NCBI GenBank assembly: GCA_963662175.1
Contig: OY759218.1
Coordinates: 25,566,051 to 25,630,050 of the forward strand
Length of the DNA stretch: 64,000 nt
Direction: 5' to 3'
Source: Aradus depressus
Taxonomy: Eukaryota > Arthropoda > Insecta > Hemiptera > Aradidae
Numbering within the stretch: the stretch's first letter is position 1; each line of letters starts with the position of its first letter. The notes beneath the pieces were generated by a model. It was not told the DNA's origin. It saw only the letters and a program-made list of their open reading frames with translations, and did not search any database. The position numbers and the translations under genes were made by a program. Below are positions 35,401 to 46,920 of this stretch, in pieces.

Positions 35401-36226
35401 GATGACGGGAGGACAGGATTGACGGCATAGGGTAAATGTGACTTGAACACATTTCTGCTCATTTAATTTAATTCTCCAGAGGTTGCACCACCTCTCTATT
35501 TCAGTGAGGTGCTCCTGGAGGATGAGTGAGGCTACAGCAGGATCAGGATTGGTGGAAAGGATTGCTTTGTCGTAAGTCGTCAGTAATGTCTGAGGATGGA
35601 TAGGAATGTCGGCAGTGGTTTAAATATAGAAATGAAAAATTATACTCACTTGAGTCACATTATTTACCAATAGAAAATAAATTATAGGAGATGAAAAAAA
35701 AAAAAAAAGGAAAAGAAAACTATTCTTGGTAATTAAAGAGAAAAAAATAAGTAAAAGAAAGAATGCTTCTTTAGAAGTTAGTAGCAGAGAAACACGTAAA
35801 GTGAACTTTGAACAGGTCCAATCTCAACGACTGCTGGCAGACGACTCCTCCGGCAATCAGTTATGCATTGAAAGACAATAGACTCAAAAATTGTCCCGCA
35901 GTCAATGTGTTAATAGCAATTTTTTTTTTTTTAAATTATTTATTTGTTTGTTTTCTTTGATTTAGGTTGAAGTAGAAATAGCTGAAGCAATCGTTGGTGC
36001 GATTCTAGGACATGGAGGTCGGTCTCTTATTGAAATACAACAGTTGAGCGGGGCCTTCATCCAAATCTCAAAAAAAGGTATTTATGCCCCAGGAACTCGG
36101 AATAGAATAGTGACCATCTCCGGGCCCCCAAATGCAGTCACCACTGCGCAGTTGCTCATAGGTCAAAAAATTAAAGACGAAGAGATCAAAAGAACTCGTC
36201 AGAGCCAACTTCTCATGTTACATTAG
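26331..36226 (+). CDS. ps: Nova/pasilla-type KH-domain splicing regulator, complete coding sequence
   Basis: RNA-binding protein of the Nova/pasilla family, which binds YCAY clusters in pre-mRNA to control alternative splicing. Eight coding exons keep phase: 26331-26448, 28137-28283, 29299-29447, 29720-29873, 30540-30743, 33685-33871, 34015-34267 and 35966-36226, giving 490 residues. Order: an N-terminal SRKRPLDSD motif with a basic STKK cluster, KH1 (IIGKGGE), a linker, KH2 (MIIGKGGK), the conserved [13 protein letters not shown] block, a Gly/Ala/Pro-rich spacer, and KH3 (ILGHGGR) with [12 protein letters not shown] at its end. KH3 has GHGG where Nova proteins usually have GKGG. The first ATG has Kozak-like context (GAAATGG). 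The promoter was not recognised. The ortholog call rests on family-specific motifs, not a database search. Confidence 0.94.
26920..27395. repeat. Degenerate minisatellite, unit about 35 bp
   Basis: About a dozen diverged copies of a unit like GGACACCCCAGCTAGTA followed by GTGCTTAGTATCGCT fill the segment in pasilla intron 1. It directly abuts a LINE RT/RNase H fragment at 27,396, so it may be that element's internal repeat. Confidence 0.75.
27396..27700 (+). mobile_element. LINE fragment: early RT joined to RNase H
   Basis: An RT entry segment ([20 protein letters not shown], then SRYQTILLN) is followed within 100 bases by an RNase H end ([18 protein letters not shown]). The bulk of the RT is deleted. 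Same strand as pasilla, in intron 1. Confidence 0.65.
28137..28283 (+). CDS. ps: pasilla exon: KH1, first part
   Basis: Encodes [20 protein letters not shown] and then [19 protein letters not shown], with a canonical GxxG loop (GKGG) and the following variable-loop strand. It ends NDFYPG-type, phase 1, before CCCAG|GTAAAT. Confidence 0.95.
28421..28620. repeat. Long palindrome with hammerhead-like centre
   Basis: Two 90-bp arms (28421-28510, 28531-28620), nearly perfect complements, around a 20-base loop in pasilla intron 2. The arms include ATATTGTNTATTTCACTAAA-like ends shared with the hairpins at 48.1 and 63.8 kb, and inner ACTACCGGTTTCGGCCTCAC. The right arm contains CTGACGA..GGCCGAAA. 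Confidence 0.9.
29299..29447 (+). CDS. ps: pasilla exon: KH1 end and inter-KH linker
   Basis: Reads [20 protein letters not shown] and on to a helix ending IREKPD, then a polar linker rich in Lys/Asp. It matches Nova TTERVCLIQGT. The acceptor is TTTTAG and the donor ACAG|GTATAG. Confidence 0.94.
29451..29668 (+). repeat. Pair of about 41-bp direct repeats in a pasilla intron
   Basis: AATAACTGTATTTTAGCGAC followed by AAATTCATTAACGAAATGTAG occurs at about 29453-29493 and again at about 29627-29667, both in the intron after the KH1 exon. The first copy begins 5 bases after the splice donor. Confidence 0.85.
29720..29873 (+). CDS. ps: pasilla exon: KH2
   Basis: [20 protein letters not shown] then [17 protein letters not shown], the most conserved KH of Nova, including VPNSTAG and GKGG. 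The donor ATGG|GTTCGT is non-optimal but in the right phase. Confidence 0.95.
30540..30743 (+). CDS. ps: pasilla exon: KH2 end and NPTGSPYA block
   Basis: Closes KH2 with [20 protein letters not shown], followed by [19 protein letters not shown] and a Pro-rich tail. The same order occurs in Nova1/2. It ends at CCCT|GTAAGT, phase 1. Confidence 0.95.
31112..33530 (-). mobile_element. CFDP2/RTE-like LINE, antisense in a pasilla intron
   Basis: The endonuclease starts near 33,170 ([20 protein letters not shown]) and continues in a long ORF (32943-31582) with [33 protein letters not shown] and SDHF. After LHR the RT resumes directly at [20 protein letters not shown] and has [12 protein letters not shown]. 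The thumb end [10 protein letters not shown] with a GRP.LRW motif is at 31.4 kb, and the 3' tail is a TTAAGTAAGTAAGTA repeat. RT motifs before RQGD are deleted and the ORF is broken near 31.6 kb, so it is not autonomous. Confidence 0.85.
31582..32943 (-). pseudogene. LINE endonuclease-RT ORF with RT motifs deleted
   Basis: 453-codon ORF: APE endonuclease (GDMNAK, IDNIL, SDHFLS), a linker ending [11 protein letters not shown], then the palm from VRQGD and catalytic YADD, finishing in a short unrelated tail. Fingers and early palm are absent, consistent with an internal deletion in a once complete element. Confidence 0.82.
33685..33871 (+). CDS. ps: pasilla exon: spacer before KH3
   Basis: Encodes a hydrophobic/Gly-rich spacer that includes [20 protein letters not shown] and a following [18 protein letters not shown]. 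The acceptor is GTCTAG and the donor AAA|GTAAGA, phase 2. It lies 150 bases from the 5' end of an antisense LINE. Confidence 0.88.
34015..34267 (+). CDS. ps: pasilla exon: low-complexity spacer
   Basis: Encodes a Gly/Ala/Ser/Asn-rich spacer (for example [18 protein letters not shown] and [18 protein letters not shown]) ending KNKELRK. It corresponds to the long Ala-rich region of vertebrate Nova. The phase requires the donor AAA|GTATGC; the nearer CTAC|GTAAAG would break the frame. Confidence 0.87.
34913..35620 (-). mobile_element. Jockey-type LINE 3' fragment in the last pasilla intron
   Basis: On the minus strand a decayed RT end reads [40 protein letters not shown] and [19 protein letters not shown], the same order as the 3,799-7,135 element. 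Frameshifts and stops are frequent, and no A tail was seen at the left end. Confidence 0.75.
35966..36226 (+). CDS. ps: pasilla last coding exon: KH3 and stop
   Basis: Reads [20 protein letters not shown], then [20 protein letters not shown], and ends with [10 protein letters not shown] and a TAG stop. The fold is that of Nova KH3, but the loop is GHGG. A T-rich tract and TTTAG acceptor precede it. Confidence 0.94.
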   Translation, partial: VEVEIAEAIVGAILGHGGRSLIEIQQLSGAFIQISKKGIYAPGTRNRIVTISGPPNAVTTAQLLIGQKIKDEEIKRTRQSQLLMLH

Positions 36227-37379
36227 CTTCATCCCATTTTCATACATTATTTTCGTATTTCTTAGTTATGTGATATTATTTTCCTTATTTCTTTACCATA
36301 TTATGTTATTTTCATATTATTCTCTCTTCCAGAGGTGTCTTCTTATTCTTTTTTTCCGACTTTTTTTGTCGGAAAAAAGAATAAGAAGACACTTCTGAAA
36401 GAAATGCCGGAATTAACCAACAATGTTACATCCCAGAGAAGTTTAAGAAACACATTATTCTCTCTGTCAAGGGTTATTTTCATATTTCTCTGTCATATAT
36501 TGTGTTATTATACATTTCTTTAGAAAAATGTAACTTTTGAAGTTATACTATGTCTCTGTTCTTTAAAGAATTATAAAAAATTGACTACATGTTTGAAATA
36601 TCTTCTAACTGAATATTTATAGCGCTAGGGTTGCTACTGCTAACAGCTGATTTACAATAATTATTACAGTCCCATCGCGTCGTACTTCTGCAGACACAAC
36701 ATGCCCAGCACATACAAGGTCATAAAAGGAACATTAACAAACAACATATACACAATAAAACGGTAACAAAAACAACAGTATATAATGAAAACAAACAAGG
36801 TGATACTTACACCATAGTCAGGTTTAGTTATGAACTAAGTCAGTTTACAGAGTGCGACCCTACTAATACATCTCAGGTGAAAGGGTGCTATTTCAACTTG
36901 AGAATCCCTCGGTGTACTGTTAGCTACATCATGAAATATTTTAACAAAAACTTTTTTTCGTATTTGCATAAAACAATATCATTTGACTAATAAGTAAAAA
37001 TAAAACTAAGATAACATAAAACATATATGTGGAAACAAATAATAATAACAGATAATAACAAACATATGTGTGGAAACAGAACTGGTTGCGATATTAAATA
37101 AAAAATAGATAAAATTTCGGAAAAAATTGGTAAGTTGTTGAAAAAGGAAGGTTTTAATATCGGGTTTAAAACTATCAATCCCATAAGCCAGTGCTTAGAG
37201 AGCGGTAGGGACAAATTATATTGAGAATAAAAGCGGGGTTTATAGTTTAGAGTGCGCGACGTACAGTCATAGTATATAGTGAAGTTTGACAAAGAAATTG
37301 TGCATTTTAATTATCTATTCCTGTAAGTAATACCTTAGCCTGACCCTTATTAGACAACAAATACGGACTAACCTCAGTA
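36227..37379 (+). other. ps: Probable start of the pasilla 3' UTR
   Basis: AT-rich sequence directly following the pasilla stop, with no ORF of interest apart from the hairpin. A real polyadenylation site cannot be chosen by eye because AATAAA-like motifs are frequent. Confidence 0.4.
36330..36397 (+). repeat. Near-perfect 30-bp hairpin in the proximal pasilla 3' UTR
   Basis: Arms CAGAGGTGTCTTCTTATTCT.. (36330-36360) and its complement (36368-36397) with a 7-T loop, about 100 bases after the stop codon. In RNA it would form a stable stem with one mismatch. It may be a MITE relic or a structured UTR element. Confidence 0.8.
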
Positions 37380-37914
37380 CACTAGGCCCTCATTATCCGC
37401 GGGGGATACTTCCCGACTTTATTTCTCGGATATTAAATCCCGGATAAAAATTCAACTCCTAAAGTTAAACAGACCATAGCCTAAGATGGACTGGATAAAG
37501 GAGGGAATAAATTATTGTAAGTACAACATAATATGTATGTATTTTATTCAAAAACTGCAAAATACTTGTGTAAGAAATTAATGTTTAAGAAACTTCACAG
37601 AAAACGTGAACATTAATTTACTTCTTTCGTAAAAAAAGTTGTAATTTTACTTTGCCGGGCTTCTTCTCGTAGTGTGTTCTGCAGTTCTTTGTAAGGCGCC
37701 GCAGCAGTGTCAAGGATACGCTGAAAAGCTGCACATCTGTTCACGTCCGGGTCAAAATCTAGTGCCATTTGAGCCAAGTCAAGGACGACTTGGCTAAGGA
37801 CAGCTTTGAGAAAATTCGTGATCAGCCTTAAGTTGATCTTCTTTCTTGGTTGGTCTGCTTCTTCGCATTCATCCGTCTGAGTGGATTCTTGGACAATTTT
37901 TTTTAGACGTTTCC

Positions 37915-38065
37915 TTTATGCGAAAATGGCTAATCCTATCGAAAAATTGTTTCTTACCAAAAATGTTCTCTATTAAATTTCCAATTTCAAAATGACCTTA
38001 GATTTGAGTTAGGATAATAATACGACCAAAGTTATAGCGCCCATGGTGTGTCCATAACAGGACTT
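37915..38065 (+). repeat. Fragment of the long foldback family
   Basis: AAATTTCCAATTTCAAAATG, ATTTGAGTTAGGATAATAAT and AAAGTTATAGCGCCC match the inner arm of the elements at 55.8-56.9 and 60.4-61.3 kb. It probably inserted into the Tigger element. Confidence 0.6.
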
Positions 38066-38093
38066 TGTTATAGCAACCAATACAACAGTGGGG

Positions 38094-38174
38094 AACTGTT
38101 CTCGGAGTGTTACTTGTGCAAACTGTTCTCGGAATGTTACTTGTGCAAACTGTTCTCGGAACGTTACTTGTGCA
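38094..38174 (+). repeat. 27-bp tandem repeat, three copies
   Basis: Three consecutive copies of AACTGTTCTCGGA-NN-GTTACTTGTGCA that differ only at two central positions (GT, AT, AC). The copies are nearly identical, so the array is recent. Confidence 0.9.
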
Positions 38175-40183
38175 AACATCCAGTACAGTGGCCCCTCAGA
38201 GTTCGGTAGCGCTCTTGTTTATTTTTACTTCTATGAATAGAAGTATGTATGTACATACACACTATTTCTACATTTATGTCATCTCGCAGATATTAAGGTA
38301 GGGACTAGCAGATAATGCGGGAAGGTAGTTATTCATAGATTCGCGGATAAAAAGTTCGCGGACACTGAGTCCGCAGATAATGAGCGTCAAGTGTACAACA
38401 TTAACAGTGGCTTGAAGATGATGTCTTCGCATCGAAAGCAGTACTCGACCAGCAGCCAGTGACGATGGTTTACACCAAAAAATACAACAGTTATCTAATT
38501 ATGAAGGCAAATAAAAATTATTTCTAATTATTGGAAAGATTTTTTCTAATAAAATACGTAATGAAAAATGGTGGCGGTTTTAACAAACTTTTTTAATTAA
38601 AAAAGTATTGAAAAAATTACCAAGTAGGCTGGGATGAATTTATTTTTGTTTATATATTCTGAGGGTAACTATAATTTGAAGAGAAATCATGTATTTACCA
38701 AGATTTAGAATTCATTGACAGCTGTGGAAAAAAGTAAGTTATTGCGATAAGAAAAGTTTTTTTTTTTTTGTTTTATCACTTTACCTAATTTTTTGTATGT
38801 TAAATTTTGTTAGTTATGAAATGCTTATTCACATATATTGTTATTCGTAGTTAGAACTTCTATTATTGTTAGAAACTTTGGCTGATTTTTAGCTTGTTTT
38901 CGCTGCTGGTATATAACTGAATATCTTCACTATAACTGGCGGGATCAGAACGCATTATTTTTTCAAGTTAATGAGCTGAAAAGAAACATACACCTTTCCG
39001 CGAGGGAAAAAAAGTCGTAGATGAATCACCGGCAATGAATCAGGGTATCAGAAATAATTAAATTCCGGTGAAAACTCAACATCCAGTTTTACACTGTTAA
39101 CAATTACAATGTAAAGTATTATATTATATATAGCACTATTGACTGTAAATGTTGGGATTGCAACGTGTAGTTAGCCCACCGCTACTAACCTATTAAGGTT
39201 AGTTAACTATTAAGTTAGCGCCACGACAAAGAAAAGGAAGAAAACAATTGTTGAATTCGGTTTGCAAAAGTTGCCTCATAAAAATAAAAACGATGAAAAT
39301 TACCTATATTTTTGGTAAGATATTTTATTTATTTATTTGACATTATGGTAATTTCATTTCACACTCTTTTAATTGAAACAGTCTGTGCCTTATTTGGAAA
39401 ATTTACGTAAATTTATTTGATTTTTTGATGAGCCAGTTTTTATTAGAATATATTTTCTTTGTTTTTTCGTGTTTTATTTTTTATATTTATTTTTGTTTGT
39501 TTCTAAAATTTTTATTTCAATGTTACTAATACAGGGTGTCGTTAGTTTATATGGATCAGCCGTTTTTCTCTGAAGAAACTTATGAAAATATTTGTAATGA
39601 CCTTCTTAAACTTTGCTAAGAAATATAATTTCACTAACAGTTTTTTAAAAATAAAAATGTTCCCAAAAAGTATTTAATTCTATTTTATTTTAATTTTTTT
39701 CCATAATTTGTAATTACGAAATCTAACATCCCCGCGAGTTTCCAACGAATTAGCCTATTGCAGATGCCATTAATTTGTTACTGAAAAGAAATTTGCTCGT
39801 CATGAAAAATATGTGACAATTTGAAATAAGTAAGTTGAGCTCGAGATCTGAAACTCTAGAAAAATATGTTGATGGTGAATTAAGATCCATTGTAAATATT
39901 TTCTTACTTCGCATTTTATCCCAGCATTCTATAAATAACTATTCTATACATAAACTGCTGAATCTATACATTTACCTTATATATTAAAATTTAGTTACAT
40001 ACACTATTATGAGGAGAGGTTTTTGGTTCTTACTGTTAGGAATTTAATTGAAATTGATTCAGTTTCATTAGATTTATTGAAAAGTATCTAGATATATGTA
40101 ATTTATGTTTCATTTTCATTATTGTTACGTAATTTCAATTGAGTTTTCATGAGTTAAAATAATGAGATCGGGAAATTAGTTAT

Positions 40184-40379
40184 GTGAGTTATTTCCTGTT
40201 AACTAAGCCTGTTATAATCAGCAATGGGCTCGGAGAAATTAATATATATATATTATTAATATATATAAATCTATTAATAAATATATTGATATGTATAAAT
40301 CTAAAATATATATTATTAAATAAAAACTTTAAATCAATTTCTCCAAGCCCATTGCTGATTATAACAGGAAATAACTCAC
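40184..40379. repeat. Foldback element with 44-bp arms
   Basis: GTGAGTTATTTCCTGTT plus ATAATCAGCAATGGGCTCGG.. at the left pairs with 40336-40379. A 13-base insert (AACTAAGCCTGTT) in the left arm repeats CCTGTT, suggesting a small slip duplication. The loop is AT-rich with TATATA runs. Confidence 0.85.
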
Positions 40380-41101
40380 ATGTAAATATATATATATATA
40401 ATCCTGTTGCGTGGTTAAATAAGTAAGTACGAATTAATTCCAAATCTACTTTGTAAAAATTAAAAATTCATGTTATCAGAAGGATATTCTGAGAAAACAC
40501 ACTCTCTTAGTTGGTGCAATGTTACACGACTATAGTGAACATAGTAGTTGTGTGTTTAATTTTTAGAATATCCTGTTAAATACATATGTATATATTAAAT
40601 TAAAGAAAAAATTGGGAATATGCACTTTATTCATTAGTCTTAATTATGGTTCTACTACACCATAGACTTCAAAAAGTTTATCTATTGCCAATATATAGCC
40701 ATTGCTTATATTGTTTGTTATTTGCTAGAAATTGGGTTATTTTTTTAAAATATATCAGTTCTGTGAAATGCATGCAAGAACTGTGTAACCCACATTGATT
40801 GTGAGTCCATTCAAAAAAAACATCTCGTAGCTAACTTTTTTCTTGATCTGAAGAAATTCTTCCAACTTAGCTTAGTGGTTTTTTTGCTGTTTATTTAGAG
40901 CGATCAGCTGTCTCATCGTCACTGTTGGATATACGTTTCATACATGGAAATGTGGTCAAAATCAGAATGAGTTAATGATGAATTCATTAATACAAAGGAC
41001 TAAAATTGAATTTTTTCTGAGTTACACTGATTGAGCCACAGGGTTTTATTATAATTATTTTTAAATGATAATCTCACTTTATTAGTATTCTTTATTATTC
41101 A

Positions 41102-41420
41102 TTGCAATTTACTGGCAAACTCAGTCGAGACCAACTCCAAGAAGGCCTGTTGGCCCAAGAAAGTACCTTGGAGGAGCGAGGACCTCTACCTTCGGAGGAG
41201 GTGTTACCGGTGAAGGGACCCAATTCAAAGGGAGCTATCGGGATCTATAAAGAGAGGAGTATCTGCGACTCAGCAGGGCATAGGGCGGGAGAGTCGATGC
41301 CGCAAAAAAAATAAAAACGTTGGACAAGGTTCGTTGAGGAAGAGAGCTCTTGGGAAATACCTTACCGTGTCGTCACTGGAAGGCTCTAATCAGTCCCTCC
41401 TGCGGCCTCAATCAGAGATG
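41102..41420 (+). other. GC-richer island of unknown origin
   Basis: A segment clearly richer in G+C than its surroundings, with a 70-codon ORF (MQFTGKLSRDQLQEGLLAQE.. to stop at 41314). No family is recognised and no repeat partner was seen in the window. An insertion is possible. Confidence 0.25.
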
Positions 41421-41999
41421 ACTACTTGCAATTTTTACTCAAGTGATAAAATCTCTTGATTTGATAGTAAAATTAAGACCTGTGGATTGACTTTTTTTAA
41501 AAATTCTTTTCGTCATTTATGGAGTCAGCTCAGTGTGACCATTTTTATGACGGCTGTTTTTTCACATAGAATTATGGTTTTATTTATTATTTTCATTGAA
41601 TTACATAATTGTACGCATAATTATGTAATACTTGAGCGGAAAATATTGTTATTTAATTTATTAATGTTGCTTATACTTAATAACCGTTTGAAAAATCTCT
41701 ACTGTAACTGTTAGCTCACTAATTAAATATAAGAATTACATTTGCTATATGTTTTATGTTTTCTTTTAAGAGTTAAATACATATAGATATGACTATATAT
41801 TATTAGATTAAAGATCTAAAATAGCAGTACAAAAGTTGTACCTGTTTCATTGGATAATTAAAATTGTATATTTTTTTAATAAGAATTATAATGGTATAGA
41901 GTTATGAAACGTTTCAACTAATTTTTGTACAGGTTGCTGTTCGTACATTACTTTGTATATACAGGTATTCAGGAACATAATTATGAGGCCAAGAAAAAA

Positions 42000-44900
42000 A
42001 AGTTCTCATAAACAAGGGGCTGGAGAAGTCACCTTCAAATGTTATAGATTTGATATATTTTGTGAAATGTTTCCTTTCATATTCATTTGACCGTAAAATG
42101 TAGTATGGTGTACTATAGAAAACCTTTTGGTCTAAAGGTATTCGAGATGTATTTAAAGTCTTTTTTATTTTATTTTTTATTGTTTGTTGGAACTTTTTTT
42201 CTCATTTAGGCATCACACTTATCTTCAGCCCATATTTGCGGTTATTACTAATTCTTATTCTAATTGAACATAAATAACTGATGCTTTAACGGTGTACCCT
42301 ATTAGCTTCCTTAAAACATTGTGGTACTTTTTTATTGTTTTTATGATCGTCTGACTTCTGAACTGTGTGCAAACTTTTCTTTGTCTAAACTTCGTTATTT
42401 TATTTAATATTTTTATTGATGTTCTATTGAAATGTAGTTATATGATTTAGATACCAATTGGTGCTTCTCATCTTTGCCACGTATATGCTCGTATCGTATA
42501 TGTGTATGGCTCGCGTTCATGATAATTGCAGCAAACATCAGATAACCTATCCCTGAATGGGCAGATTCACAATGTGGTTGAAATCTGGTTGGGAATTTTA
42601 CCATGATGATTGAATCAACATGATGATTGAACAGGCAAACAAACATTCAATTCTATTCATATAGATATGCACCCTGGACTACCTGAATGCATACGTTTCT
42701 TTTCTTACTTTTTACACTGCTTCTAGAACCTGCGTAGACAAATGGACGCAAAGCCCGGGAACATTGGGGGGGCGGAGCCTCTAGTCATAATATAAAGAAG
42801 CTTGCTGCTATTTCTATGTTCATCATTATCAGTGTTATCGTTGTAAAAAGGAACAACAGAGAATGATATTTTGCATTTCATAAAGAATTATTAGTTTAAT
42901 ATATTTTTAAATAATTATTAAATGATTCTTATCTGAAATCTACATTTCATTATATTCAGTCTGTTCATTCTCAGTAATTTAAGAGTAAAAATATAATTCT
43001 GTGATAAACCTCTTTTTAGTGTTATGAATAAACCCATGAATAAAATGTTTTTAAATTTATTTTCATAGCAACTCCCAGACACTCCCACATGACCCATTTC
43101 CATGCACATGTTTTATTTATTTTTTATCATTTTAACCATTTAATGATGATGTGGTGCCTAGTATCGGGTTCCAAAAATGCTTTTGCATTCCTTAGAATTT
43201 TTTGATGTGAAAACAAACGTTTGAACACATTCGCTTTCGAAACCCTAATCTTTTCCCCGAGTATTCTATATCCTAAACAGTCGATATATTTAATTTATAC
43301 AGTACTTTTTGGATTCCATGCGGAATTCTATAGAAATTTATTAATATTAATATGATATCTGAAATATGTGAAACAATTAAGAAAAAAAACATTTTAAAAA
43401 AGAAACTTTTTTGTGTGACTCAATACTTGGGACATCAACATCATTCGTTCAGGTATATTAAACAAAACATGTACTCAGAAGTGGGAAAAGGTCATGAGTC
43501 AGTGAGAGTTGGTATGGAATAACTCTCACTCAATATAAATTGTCTATGTGAGGCCGGGTAACTCTGTATAATAACCCTCACCCTGGATAAATTGTCATTG
43601 ATAGGCATGGTACCTATAATAATAGCTAGGACCGGGGTTATTTCCCAAAAATGTATGTTATTTTTCTTGTGAAGCACCCCGTTCCCTCACCGGCAAGTCT
43701 GAAACGGGAAATAAAAATATTGAAAAAAAAAACCATTCCATCGCAACTCAGGCACGAGGTTTCATCGTTGGAACTCAAAAAATACATTTTTAAGCCAAAA
43801 GGTGAAAACATATCAAAAAATTGTTTATTTTCAAAAACACCTTATTCGTAGTTTTATTCATGGCCGCCTCCACATGTTAAGGAACAAAACACGATTCATT
43901 CACAAAGAAAAAAAAAATCTTCGAAGAAAATTTATATCTTCTTTTGAAGGCCTCTTTCAAATGCCAATTTTTCCGAAAAAAATGTCGAGACCTAACGATG
44001 ACACCTGCTTAAGTTGAGGTTTAATGGGCTCTATATGTGTATTTCCCTTTATGCTGTGATTAAATTACAGTAAATAGTTACTAATATAATGTTTTAACTT
44101 ATATATCAATTTTATTCGAATCTTTATTTTTAGTTATAAAAATGTGATATTCTGTTAATGTTTGATATTATCAACTATTACCATATATTGTAAGAATTTT
44201 TGAATTATTTATTGTTTAGAATATTTACTGTACAAAAGTAAGACTTTAAGTGAGAAGAGAAGCTGAAGCTCAGTGCATTTACAAAATTGTTATTATAATC
44301 AACATTGAAAATAGATTTTTTGTTGTTAATTAAATTATTTGCGAAATTTTGGATGCTGCCTTTTCAGTAACCCTAATTTTGACTTCCTGGATTAGAAGAA
44401 TTTTGGGGTCTCAAAGTTTCGTAAGAAACGAAAATATTAAATTTTAAAAAAATCATATTTTAAGTATATAAATAAAGCTACTGTTGTGTAGGTCAATATT
44501 TGATCTTTATTTGCATCTCATTTCAATTGTTAAGAGTGGTCATTCAACAGTAATTAAAAACTAAAATAATTCAATAATCACATGAAAAAAAACGAATGAT
44601 CAATTATTGATTGATCAATATTGAGTTATATTAACTCAAAAGAACTTGTTCTAGGCCTACTAAGCAGGAATATATGAATTAAAAGCTAATAGATTTCTAG
44701 ACACAGTAGTATTTCTGCAGGATTTCAGGATTTCTGCTGTCTGCAGTTAACATTTTTCCTGTAACAAAACCGCTTAGCCAATTTATATATCCTTTATTAA
44801 GAGTAATCTAGGGTACCTTAGGAAAACTATTTTTTAAATGAAGGTTTAAGTAATATTAAATATTGAAATGATCTACCTTTTTCCCTATAATTATTTTCTA

Positions 44901-46320
44901 TTACAAAAATACACAAAACTCAGGGAAACCGAAAAAAAACAATTTTTATTACACAAAAAAAAGTGTAGAAAAAGAGAGGAGAAAGAACAGCCTATATACA
45001 TATTAAAAATTAACAGAAATGTGTATGCCATGTAGAATGTAAAAATTGGAACGGGAACACTAAAAACTATGTACAAAAGAGGCTTTAAAGTTACAGTACT
45101 ACTAATTATATTAATATATGTTCAACGTATAAAAATATGTTCATAGTCTAGGTATTTACATAAGTTCAGAGCACCAGCTAATTAATAATTGTCCATGGAA
45201 ACACCTCACACCACCCGATACTTTATAAATCCATTCTTTTATATCTCAAATAAAATTTTAGTCTCATGGCTATCTGCCAATTATACACTTATTCGAAAAA
45301 GGGGGCAGTCTCTCGAATTAGACTGAAAAAGATCTGGAAGGCGCTACACCCGTAAATGATTAATTTAAAAGTCTTGGAAACAGCAATAAAATATCAAACA
45401 TTCTCCTACACAAACAGGAAGTTGAGGGGTTTCTTAAAACCTGAAAAATAAATGTTTAAAATGTTATCTCTATTTTTACAAAACTTTAACCACCATTATT
45501 GAAAAATCCAAGATAGAGTAAAACTTAAAAATTTTTGTTTCGTACTAAGGAGGCTAAAATTGAAGGGAAACAAGCAGAATTATGTTAGACTATGTTATTA
45601 TTTTTCTTTAATTTATATTGTTACCATGATATTGATTAAACATATTATCAACTAAAATATTTAAATGTAAGAAATGTTTTAGGAAAAAATAATTTTCGAA
45701 AAAGCCTATTTGGTTTATTTCATTTCATATATTGTTTTTTTTCTTAGTATGACAGTGTTTTACGTGCAAAGTTCATGGTGATTACAGTTTTTTTAAAAAT
45801 AAATAGTGCCATTTTGCACCAATCCTAGTCTTGAGTTTTAAATGTTTAAATTTGTTAGAATTTTATTTTTCTGAAAAAAAAAAAATAATAAAAAAAATTG
45901 TTAAAAGTACGAGTAAAGAAGGAAATTGTTGTATACATTTATGTATATATGTATTTTTGGCTTTTTATGTATGGGACACTCCTTGACAAGTGGGAGTATT
46001 TTTGGAATAATTAAATTTGGTAGGTCTAAAGTTCAGCAGGACAATATTCCTACCATTTTTTTCTCTACCATGTTTTGAAATGTATTCTTATTTCAATCCC
46101 TATTTCTAAAGTATACAGAGCATTTCAGTATTTTGCCCAAAACATTATTACAGGATATACATACCTGAATAGCGAACTTCCGTAACAATGCGGGGGTACG
46201 GACCTGTTTGGAGTTTGAAATGGCCGCCAAATGTGAGTGGATTTCACAACAGAAAATTCTAGTGAGGGGCGAACGTGTTAAATCCTAAGCTCTTGCGGAC
46301 TTAACGTCAAAATCGTCCTT
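42000..46320. other. AT-rich intergenic stretch, mostly featureless
   Basis: Apart from a weak approximately 60-base tandem pattern at 43,490-43,640 (units with ATAACTCTCACTC/ATAACCCTCACCC and AAATTGTC), no gene, RNA gene or element was recognised. Short ORFs here look random. Confidence 0.4.
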
Positions 46321-46325
46321 AAAAT

Positions 46326-46920
46326 GGTATATCGGATGTCCGCTTTGTATCGGCTCAAACTGTCATATCGTTTTGACAGCGAAATATATATTTAAAAAAA
46401 ACGCTAGAAGAAATTGTAGTAGGGAAATTACTCTAGTTAAAACGTGTTAAAAAGTCCTTACAATAAGAGAGCAAAACACCTAAAATGATGTACTATTTTC
46501 TTCAATTTTCCTTCTCTTAAATCATCCAAATCAAAATAAATGACTTTCTCTCTGTAATCTCTTTGGTTTCTGATTGTGTAACAAATATGTTTATTCGAGA
46601 ATACATATAAACATAGAGTAAAATTGTTATTCTGCTAATGAGGCAAACAAAACGACGAATAGAAAATAACTAATTTTTTTTATTCCATACCTTATAACTC
46701 GGCTTCTAACCAACATATCATAAAACGGATTGCGATTTTTTCCACATTTTTGTATTAAACAAAGTACAGAAAACATGAGATACCCCATCTTTCAATTCAA
46801 CAAAATAAATATTTTGCGATGCAAAATATATAAAAACTATGTGTACCACGATAAACCAAATTTTCAATTTTTCTTACGAAGCTTTTGAGCCGATACAAAT
46901 GGGACACCTTGTAAATGGTA
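46326..46920. mobile_element. Putative DNA transposon relic with inverted ends
   Basis: TTTGTATCGGCTCAAA at 46344-46359 is exactly inverted at 46884-46899, inside longer imperfect termini (ATGTCCGCTTTGTATCGG.. against GGTGTCCCATTTGTATCGG..). The interior is AT-rich and non-coding. Class not determined. Confidence 0.5.

Larger units (their letters stand above)
37380..38393 (-). mobile_element. Tigger/pogo DNA transposon, deleted
   Basis: Inverted termini (left CACTAGGCCCTCATTATCCG, right complement CACTTGACGCTCATTATCTG) flanked by TA. On the minus strand about 37,915-37,625 encode a Tigger-like C-terminus (ALDFDPDVNRCAAFQRILDT, then a QSKITTFF end). A fragment of the long foldback family (about 37,915-38,065) and a 27-bp tandem repeat lie inside. 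Confidence 0.7.

Noticed and set aside
38094..38174. Possible CRISPR-like array
   Set aside because: Three contiguous 27-bp units without spacers in a eukaryotic intergenic region; a plain tandem repeat.
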